NCBI GenBank assembly: GCA_025642075.2
Contig: JAODUO010000569.1
Location: forward strand, 244,001 to 308,000
Reading direction: 5' to 3'
DNA length: 64,000 nucleotides
Source: Ridgeia piscesae
Lineage: Eukaryota; Annelida; Polychaeta; Sabellida; Siboglinidae
Part shown: piece by piece, positions 10,601 through 21,251 of the stretch
Layout of the letters: each line of letters starts with the position of its first letter
Numbering within the stretch: position 1 is the stretch's first letter
Notes under the pieces: generated by a model
What the model was told of the DNA's origin: nothing
What the model saw: the letters and a program-made list of their open reading frames with translations, nothing else
The model's database searches: none
Position numbers and translations under genes: made by a program

Positions 10601-13600
10601 GACACTAGTGTCTTACCATAGTCACCTGTCTCTGAGACTGACACTAGTGTCTAACCATAGTCACCTGTCTCTGAGACTGACACTAGTGTCTTACCAAGTC
10701 ACCTGTCTCTGAGACTGACACTAGTGTCTTACCATAGTCACCTGTCTCTGAGACTGACACTAGTGTCTAACCATAGTCACCTGTCTCTGAGACTGACACT
10801 AGTGTCTAACCATAGTCACCTGTCTCTGAGACTCACTAGTGTCTAACATAGTCACCTGTCTCTGAACTACTAGTGTTTACCATAGTCACCTGTCTCTGAG
10901 ACTGACACTAGTGTCTAACCATAGTCACCTGTCTCTGAGACTGACACTAGTGTCTAACCATAGTCACCTGTCTCTGAGACTGACACTAGTGTCTTACCAT
11001 AGTCACCTGTCTCTGAGACTGACACTAGTGTCTTAACCATAGTCACCTGTCTCTGAGACTGACACTAGTGTCTTACCATAGTCACCTGTCTCTGAGACTG
11101 ACACTAGTGTCTTACCATAGTCACCTGTCTCTGAGACGACACTAGTGTCTAACCATAGTCACCTGTCTCGGACTGACACTAGTGTCTTACCAGTCACCTG
11201 TCTCTGAGACTGACACTAGTGTCTTACCATAGTCACCTGTCTCTGAGACTGACACTAGTGTCTTACCAGTCACCTGTCTCTGAGACACACTAGTGTTTTA
11301 AACCATAGTCACCTGTCTCTGAGACTGACACTAGTGTCTTACCATAGTCACCTGTCTCTGAGACTGACACTAGTGTCTTACCATAGTCACCTGTCTCTGA
11401 GACTGACACTAGTGTCTAACCATAGTCACCTGTCTCTGAGACTCACTAGTGTCTAACCATAGTCACCTGTCTCTGAGACTGACACTAGTGTCTACCATAG
11501 TCACCGTCTCTGAGACTGACACTAGTGTCTTACCATAGTCACCTGTCTCTGAGACTGCACTAGTGTCTTACCATAGTCACCTTTTTGAGACTGACACTAG
11601 TGTCATACCATAGTCACCTGTCTCTGAGACTGACACTAGTGTCTAACCATAGTCACCTGTCTCTGAGACTGACACTAGTGTCTTACCATAGTCACCTGTC
11701 TCTAAACGAATACAAATGTCATGCCGAGACTGACCTAGTGTCTTACCATAGTCACCTGTCTCGAGACTGACACTAGTGTCTTACCATAGTCACCTGTCTC
11801 TGAGACTGACACTAGTGTCTTACCAGTCACCTGTCTCTGAGACTGACACTAGTGTCTAACCATAGTCACCTGTCTCTGAGACTGACACTAGTGTCTTACC
11901 ATAGTCACCTGTCTCTGAGACTGACACTAGTGTCTTACCAGTCGCCTGTCTCTGAGACTGACACTAGTGTTTTCCCAAAGTCACCTGTCTCTGAGACTGA
12001 CACTAGTGTCTAACCATAGTCACCTGTCTCTGAGACTGACACTAGTGTCTTACCATAGTCACCTGTCTCTGAGACTGACACTAGTGTCTTACCAGTCACC
12101 TGTCTCTGAGACTGACACTAGTGTCTAACCATAGTCCCCCGTCTCTGAGACTGACACTAGTGTTTTAACCATAGTCACCTGTCTTTCCCTGGAGACTGAC
12201 ACTAGTGTTTTAACCATAGTCACCTGTCTCTGAGACTGACACTAGTGTTTTAACCATAGTCACCTTCTCTGAGACTGACACTAGTGTCTTACCATAGTCA
12301 CCTGTCTCTGAGACTGACACTAGTGTCTTACCATAGTCACCTGTCTCTGAGACTGACACTAGTGTCTTACCATAGTCACCTGTCTCTGAGACTGACACTA
12401 GTGTCTAACCATAGTCACCTTCTCTGAGACTGACACTAGTGTCTTACCATAGTCACCTGTCTCTGAGACTGACACTAGTGTCTTACCATAGTCACCTGTC
12501 TCTGAGACTGACACTAGTGTCTAACCATAGTCACCTGTCTCTGAGACTGACACTAGTGTCTAACCATAGTCACCTTCTCTGAGACTGACACTAGTGTTTT
12601 AACCATAGTCACCTGTCTCTGAGACTGACACTAGTGTCTTACCATAGTCACCTTCTCTGAGACTGACACTAGTGTCTTACCATAGTCACCTGTCTCTGAG
12701 ACTGACACTAGTGTCTTACCATAGTCACCTGTCTCTGAGACTGACACTAGTGTCTTACCATAGTCACCTGTCTCTGAGACTGACACTAGTGTCTAACCAT
12801 AGTCACCTGTCTCTGAGACTGACACTAGTGTTTTAACCATAGTCACCTGTCTCTGAGACTGACACTAGTGTCTAACCATAGTCACCTGTCTCTGAGACTG
12901 ACACTAGTGTTTTAACCATAGTCACCTGTCTCTGAGACTGACACTAGTGTCTAACCATAGTCACCTGTCTCTGAGACTGACACTAGTGTTTTACCATAGT
13001 CACCTGTCTCTGAGACTGACACTAGTGTTTTAACCATAGTCCCCCGTCTCTGAGACTGACACTAGTGTTTTAACCATAGTCACCTGTCTCTGAGACTGAC
13101 ACTAGTGTCTTACCATAGTCACCTGTCTCTGAGACTGACACTAGTGTCTAACCATAGTCACCTGTCTCTGAGACTGACACTAGTGTCTTACCATAGTCAC
13201 CTGTCTCTGAGACTGACACTAGTGTCTAACCATAGTCACCTGTCTCTGAGACTGACACTAGTGTCTTACCATAGTCACCTGTCTCTGAGACTGACACTAG
13301 TGTTTTAACCATAGTCACCTGTCTCTGGGACTGACACTAGTGTCTAACCATAGTCACCTGTCTCTGAGACTGACACTAGTGTTTAACCATAGTCACCTGT
13401 CTCTGAGACTGACACTAGTGTCTAACCATAGTCACCTGTCTCTGAGACTGACACTAGTGTCTTACCATAGTCACCTGTCTCTGAGACTGACACTAGTGTC
13501 TTACCATAGTCACCTGTCTCTGAGACTGACACTAGTGTCTAACCATAGTCACCTGTCTCTGAGACTGACACTAGTGTTTTAACCATAGTCACCTGTCTCT

Positions 13601-15757
13601 GAGACTGACACTAGTGTCTAACCATAGTCACCTGTCTCTGAGACTGACACTAGTGTCTTACCATAGTCACCTGTCTCTGAGACTGACACTAGTGTCTTAC
13701 CATAGTCACCTGTCTCTGAGACTGACACTAGTGTCTTACCATAGTCACCTGTCTCTGAGACTGACACTAGTGTCTTACCATAGTCACCTGTCTCTGAGAC
13801 TGACACTAGTGTCTTACCATAGTCACCTGTCTCTGAGACTGACACTAGTGTCTAACCATAGTCACCTGTCTCTGAGACTGACACTAGTGTCTTACCATAG
13901 TCACCTGTCTCTGAGACTGACACTAGTGTCTAACCATAGTCACCTGTCTCTGAGACTGACACTAGTGTTTTAACCATAGTCACCTGTCTCTGAGACTGAC
14001 ACTAGTGTCTAACCATAGTCACCTGTCTCTGAGACTGACACTAGTGTCTTACCATAGTCACCTGTCTCTGAGACTGACACTAGTGTCTAACCATAGTCAC
14101 CTGTCTCTGAGACTGACACTAGTGTCTTACCATAGTCACCTGTCTCTGAGACTGACACTAGTGTCTTACCATAGTCACCTGTCTCTGAGACTGACACTAG
14201 TGTCTAACCATAGTCACCTGTCTCTGAGACTGACACTAGTGTTTTAACCATAGTCACCTGTCTCTGAGACTGACACTAGTGTTTTACCATAGTCACCTGT
14301 CTCTGAGACTGACACTAGTGTCTTACCATAGTCACCTGTCTCTGAGACTGACACTAGTGTCTAACCATAGTCACCTGTCTCTGAGACTGACACTAGTGTC
14401 TTACCATAGTCACCTCTCTCTGAGACCATCATTAGTGTTTTAATATAGTCCCCTTGTCTCTGACACTAGTGTTTTACCATCGGTTGCTTGTCTCTGAGAC
14501 AGACTAATGTTTTACCACATTTATATATGATACTGACACAGGTATCTTACAAGTGCAGTCTTATCAATGTCTGTGACAAATGTGTGTTATCATTGGGCAA
14601 TGGAGTCTTACCAGTGTCAACTGTCTCCAGCCCTGGGGACGGCCACAGTTGTCCAACAACTGTCCTGTAGAAACTCTCCAGCACTTCCTTCCTCCGTGCT
14701 GTACTCATTACTTTCCCTGGTGTAGACAAACTCAAACTACAAATGCTGCTCTTACAGTGACATGACAGTCAGTTAGGCATGATGGTATCACTTATAAGCT
14801 AATGTTCTCGTAGATCAAAAATAATTTGTAGACAGTCTTTAGTCTACAGACATGGAACTGAATTAAACTTTATGTTGGTTAACAATTTGTAAACAAAGAT
14901 ACAATCGATTGTAAGACAATAACGAAGACCAACAAAACATTGTTTAACAATATTTCTTTGTTCCATAAAATTAAAGCATGGATGTAGAATTGTATGATCT
15001 TTAGGAACAAAGATCATTTCGTAGTTTCTGCAGTGCAGTTAATATTATACACATACATTATGTATAATACATAAATAGAACAGGTTGACTACTAATAATA
15101 GTTTACTATTTAGAACATAAATAATGCATATTGAATAAAATAACTCTAGCTAATTTTCAAGTAAAACATGAATAAGCTACATCATTTATACCATGATACA
15201 ATGAGTATGTTTATGGCTAATTTACAAAGTAAGGAAATATTGAAACAAATATTTTTTAAATCAATAATATTCTGACAATAACATTTGTTCATTTGCTGCT
15301 TTATGCAATACCTAACTGATGTGAGGTACTTTATTGTTCTACTTTTCACACAATTCACTGGCAGATGAACTTGTTCAGTGCTGACACTATAAGGAACTTG
15401 TTAAGGTTTGGTAAAACTGTTCCTTGCATTCTGATGTTACATGTTGGTATCTATCACAGTGCAGATCTAAAAATTGGATTTCACAGTAGTTCTCAGAGTA
15501 CACCTTCAACCGTGCACACTGTAATTTACTTTTCAATTCACGTTTGATAGTTAGGTTTCAGATGTTGATACAACAAAGAGCTACACACCATGTCTTCGGA
15601 TGTCAGAACTATGGCCTTGCAGCGAAGACAAACACTCATGGGTGGTCACATTCACCAGTAAGAACCTAAGGCAGAACATGTCATAATAATAACTTCATCA
15701 TGACATTCATTTAGAAAGTAGATTCTGTTCAAAGGTGTTAAAAAAATTTTATAATAT

Positions 15758-15795
<38 letters not shown>

Positions 15796-15849
15796 ATATA
15801 TACACAAATATATATATATGTATATATATTTTATATATATATAACAACA

Positions 15850-15904
<55 letters not shown>

Positions 15905-18900
15905 ATAATATTTTAAAATAAGTTTTTGAAATGTGAATAATAAAATAAAAGTTTGTTAAAATGAAAATGTACTAAAGAATCATGATCTAACATTATAATT
16001 ACTGCTACAATGCTTACAGATAATTAATAAATATATACAAAAAGACTTCATTATTATTTTGTATCATATGTATTGTTTTATATATGTAAAAAAACTTGAT
16101 TGTTACAATAAAGAAGAACAAGCATCAAGGATCTAGTTGTCCTACCCCAGCATGTTTTCATCAAGGATGACAGAACTAGGAATGTTGCTTGGATGTTGCC
16201 GTAGAATAGACTTCAATGACTCAACTGAAGATCTCCAGAAACGTTCCACCTATAAAGATAAATAGAGAGATATTCATTAAATTGTCGATGCTGTTATATA
16301 TTTATATGTCTATATAGATTATTTATTAAAAGCCATTTAGCTGATTAAGTTAACTGTTCCTACTATGAGCAAGTGTTGCCATCTACACTAATACTGCTCT
16401 TGTCTAAATATACTTACATCAAACAAAATGTCCTGCCTTTTGCTGTACATCTGTCTAGTGTCAAAAATAATTTTGTATTTAAATTCATAATGATGTAATC
16501 AACACAAGACAACATGTACATAAACCATGATGTTTATATTTAAAATAAGTCTGTATTAAAACGAGATACGGCTGAATTTCTCCTGTAAAATCTGTATTGC
16601 GTAAAAATCAATACAATGCAATTCTTGAGATTCAAGTTGGCTTTTCTCCCTCAATAAATACAATGGTGTCAAGGCACTGTCACCCTTTCCCAAAACAGAA
16701 TATGTCATACCTCTCTCTCTAGTTGAGCCAGTGACGGCGTGGGTCCACACAACACACATACTTCAATGTCCTGTATGAGTTGGAAGGACAGAAGTCTGTG
16801 AGGCACCTAAAATATAACAATGTGTTCTTAATGGTGTCTTCTCCTCGTAGAGCGCAATGGCTCAGGGGTAGAGCTCTGGACTCTCGACTATGAGAACCCG
16901 TTTTCATACAGTACACCTCAAAACCATATAAGCTTGAAAAGAATCCCTTTAAAAATGTTCCAATCAAGAAACCATTTTTTTGCCTAAGCAAGATCCATCC
17001 TGGAAAGAATAAAAATACACCTCTGGAAACCACTTACCTTTGGACTAGTGATAGGGAGAAAGACGGCGATATCCCGGGACGCACTTGTCGTCAGTTCGTT
17101 CAACAGCAAGCGGCAGCAGGACCAGCTCCAAGGCGCCCAGTTCCCACCACTTCTTAGTTGCCACGGCAACCTTACCCGCCACCAGGAGACACCCATATGG
17201 ACTGTGGGCAGCTTCCGCAAACGTATCCAGGTATGTCTGGAGAAGTGTGGAAAGGTTAGACATTGCCCGTGTGATAGACTCAGCTGCATTCCACTAATAC
17301 AGGCCAAATCAGAATTATACAACACAATTAATATGTTCAGTTGTTATACATATAGCTAATAAACTATTGTGTGTTAGGAAAGAAGTGTAGTATCTATGCA
17401 TCTCTGCGAGACATTAGTAGTTAATGTAAGACGTAGTACATGACCTATACAAGACAGTCAACAGCTGAAGAGGTTACTTTGCTACTGGCAGGATTGATGG
17501 ATACGAACATGTAATTTACATCTCACAAATTGTACAAATTACTGCATAAATAATGTGCTGTAATGATCCTCCACACATTTTGGTATGCCACAATCACTGA
17601 AACAATTATGTTACAATTACTGAATTAATTATACCACAATCATCGAATGAATTATGCCACATTCACTAAGTCAATTATGTCACAATCACTTTATCACTTA
17701 CGCCATAATTACTTAATCAATCACTGAATCAATTATGACACAATCACTGAATCAAATATGACACAATGACTGAATCAAATATGCCACGACTGAATCAATT
17801 ACACAACAACCACTGAATCTTAGAGTTGAATAAGTTATTTGAAAACGGTGTTGAAAACGAATGTTTTTAAATGTATAAGGTATCCAAAACATAGTGTCCT
17901 AATACATAGTCATTGTGATAGGTCAAACATGTGACATAATAAGTCCAGAAATTGAAATGCGAGTTTACTCACCTGCAGTATGGGGTTCTCAGGACTGAGT
18001 ATGACATCAACACAGTGAGTGGTGAAGGAGAATGAAGCAAGAGACGCCGCGTCCAGCAGCCGGTCTACCAGACCAAAGGCTATCTGAAATGACCACCTTT
18101 CAGAGTTAGATACTTATAGACTGAATAACAACTGGACATTTTGTAGCACAGATTATCTAATTGTGACTCATGATGTCAACACAACGCATCAGTGGTGTCA
18201 TGTTCATACACATGATTCCACTCCTCCTACTGCTTTTGATTTTAGTCCCATCACCTCTGAGAGCAGAGATACTTTCATCTCTAAATCTAACTCAAGAAAA
18301 GCCACTGGGGTCGATGGCATCCCTGCAAAAATCATAAAATCTTGCAGTAAAACAATTTCGGAACCACTTGCAAAATTAATAAACCTCTCATTTGCGACCT
18401 CAGCCTTCCCAAACAGACTTAAAGAAGCGCAAGTCATCCCGGTGTATAAGATCCTTTAGACAAGCAAAATTACAGACCAATTAGCATTCTCCCGTTCATC
18501 TCTAAGCTATTTGAAAAGGCCATCAACTCTCAATTAAGCACTCATTTTGAGAATATGTTCAACCCTTTCCTCGGTGCTTTCAGGCCGGGCATGGGGTGTC
18601 AGTCCACTCTACTGAGACTAGTAGAGGATTGGCGCAAGGCACTTGACAGCCATAAGTATGTTGCAGCCATTCTCATGGACTTGACAAAGGCCTTTGATTG
18701 CCTCCCTCACAGCCTGCTCTTAGGTAAACTCAATGCTTATGGCCTTTCTGATAAATCATGCAGTTTAGTTAGTAATTATCTCAGCAACAGGAAACAGCGA
18801 GTGAAATTAGGACCTCACTACAGTGAGTGGGCTGACATCGTCAGAGGTGTACCCCAAGGCTCTATAGGGCCTGCAAGCCTCGCGCGCGAAAACGAGGCTG

Positions 18901-21168
18901 GGGGCAGGAGGTCCATTTAGTCCATGTTAACATACAGGACTTAGTTTTGTTTTGGTCGTAATAATGGAACATACAAGCAGAAGCAGTGGAACACTTTGCC
19001 GGTCACAATGATCACGGAAATCATGAATTTTAATCGATTATTATGGTGGTTGCCATGGCAATAGCGGCAAGTACTTGTGTTTGGCGATCTTGACTAATAA
19101 TGAACAGTGCCAGTTTTCGTGCAGTACAACCTGTTTGGGCCAAACGTATACATGTGTTATGATTATTTGCATTTAGACAACTTGTCAGATATAAGTGCTT
19201 ATCGAAACCACAACGTACAGCAATGTAAAACGCAAATCCCGTAAAAGACACATACAGCTTAGCATCGTGTCGATTATCTGCACTACGTAAATCGCTATGT
19301 GCCTATGATAGTGTGATAAACTCAATATTAAATCGGACATTTGAGATAAGAAACGTATAACATAAGATATTTATGAACTGATTTTCCTAGTATTCATCAG
19401 TCGGAAGCTACAACTGTCATCCATCGTTAGAATATTATTCTTGTGTCCAGTCCCCAATTAGTCTCGCTTAGTCCCCAATAAGCTCCAGTCGCGCGGAGTC
19501 ACGCCATGTATCGTGACCCACTTGCAGGCCCTACTCTTGGCCCTCTTCTTTTCAATGTTTTTATTAATGATCTTTTTCACTTTTTGGATAAGTCCTCTCT
19601 CTACAATTATGCTGATGATAACACCCTGTCTTATGCTCACTCAAATTCTGACACTCTCATTCAGAAGTACAATCTTGCCTTGCAACAAGATTGTACTTCT
19701 ACATTACAGTGGTTCAATATCAACCAGATGAAGGCTAACCCATACAAATTCCCAGCAATTAGCTTCGGCAAGAGGGCAACAAGGGACATTGAAAAAAAAT
19801 TACTTTTGAAAACACTACCATTCACTGTGAAAACTCTGTTGTCCTTCTCGGCATTGAGATTGATCATTCGTTAACTTTTAATACACATATCGCTAACATC
19901 TGCAAAAAGGCAGCTAGACAGTTACCGGTCTTAAAACGTCTCGGTCATCTCCTTACTCGACAAGGGAAACTTGCAATTTTCAAATCATTCATAACATCAA
20001 ACTTCAACTACTGTCCTTTGATCTGGCATTTTTTAGCCAATCTAGCACCAAAAAACATAGAAAATTCAGGAGATCACTTCGATTTATTTACAGTGATTAT
20101 TCATCCACGCATCATGACCTTTTAAAGACCGCTAACACCGAACACCTCCACGTTAAAAGGATAAAAGAAATGGCTTGCGAACTATTCAAAATTGTAAATA
20201 ATATTGCTCCAAGTTTTTCTCAAAATCTCATCATGCTCAAATGTTCCCAGTATTCCATGCTAAAGGAAAACACTGCAGTTGTCCCTAAGGCAAACACGTC
20301 TAAATATGGACTTAAATCATTTGTTCATGATGGGCCCCGGATCTGGAACAGCCTGCCAAATGAAATGCGAAAAATAGTAAACTACGGCGAGTTTCGCAGA
20401 CTGATCCGGAATTGGGATGGCCCATCATGCAATTGTTCTATATGCAGGTAAACAGCTAACAGCTAACATGTTTGTCGCCATGCCAATATTATGAATATTG
20501 CTTTCATTGTATACATGCAATATGGATATTAGTAAAATATTGTAAATCTTTAATTTATTCTATTTATTTTAATGTTTTTTTTTTTTTTAAGTTTAGTCAA
20601 ATAATCACAGAAATATGTTTTAATGCCTTAAATTATTTAAATTAGATTTATATATACATATCATATATTCTCTACATTTTAACTTATACTTATGCTAATG
20701 TCTTAAATTATATATTATTTTACTCTATTTTAACTAATATACATTTCATGTTTTATGTACCATTTTCAATCGCTGTGATTGCCCAAAGTGAAAAAAAACA
20801 TATTATTATTATTATACATGCATGTATTATTTATTTTGTACTCAGTATACGTATTTTATGTTTTATTGCTGTCATTTTAAATACTCTGTATGCCTTTTAT
20901 GTTTTATGTCTCGCTGCTTTACACTTGTTTGTCGGAAAATAGCTCAGATGAGCAAATGTTATAAAATTTACATGTAAACTGACGTTAAATAAAGCTTTTT
21001 GTATCGTGTATAGCATATGAAACATATGTGTATGTATGTAACTTACCAATGATAAATAAATATTAACATAAATAACTGACCAATGATATATAAATAGTAA
21101 CATAAATAACTGACCAATGATATATAAATATTAACATAAATAACTACCAAATAATAAATAATAAATAA

Positions 21169-21251
<83 letters not shown>

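Noticed and set aside
8799..14515. CRISPR-like array
   Set aside because: The copies are directly adjacent with no unique spacers, and the DNA is eukaryotic with spliced genes.
16851..16950. Intact tRNA gene
   Set aside because: An A-box-like D-arm is present, but there is no B box or acceptor-stem pairing, so at most a SINE fragment.
16984..17325. 113-codon minus-strand frame as a separate gene
   Set aside because: It is the shifted half of FUZ exon 5 plus intron sequence on its upstream side.
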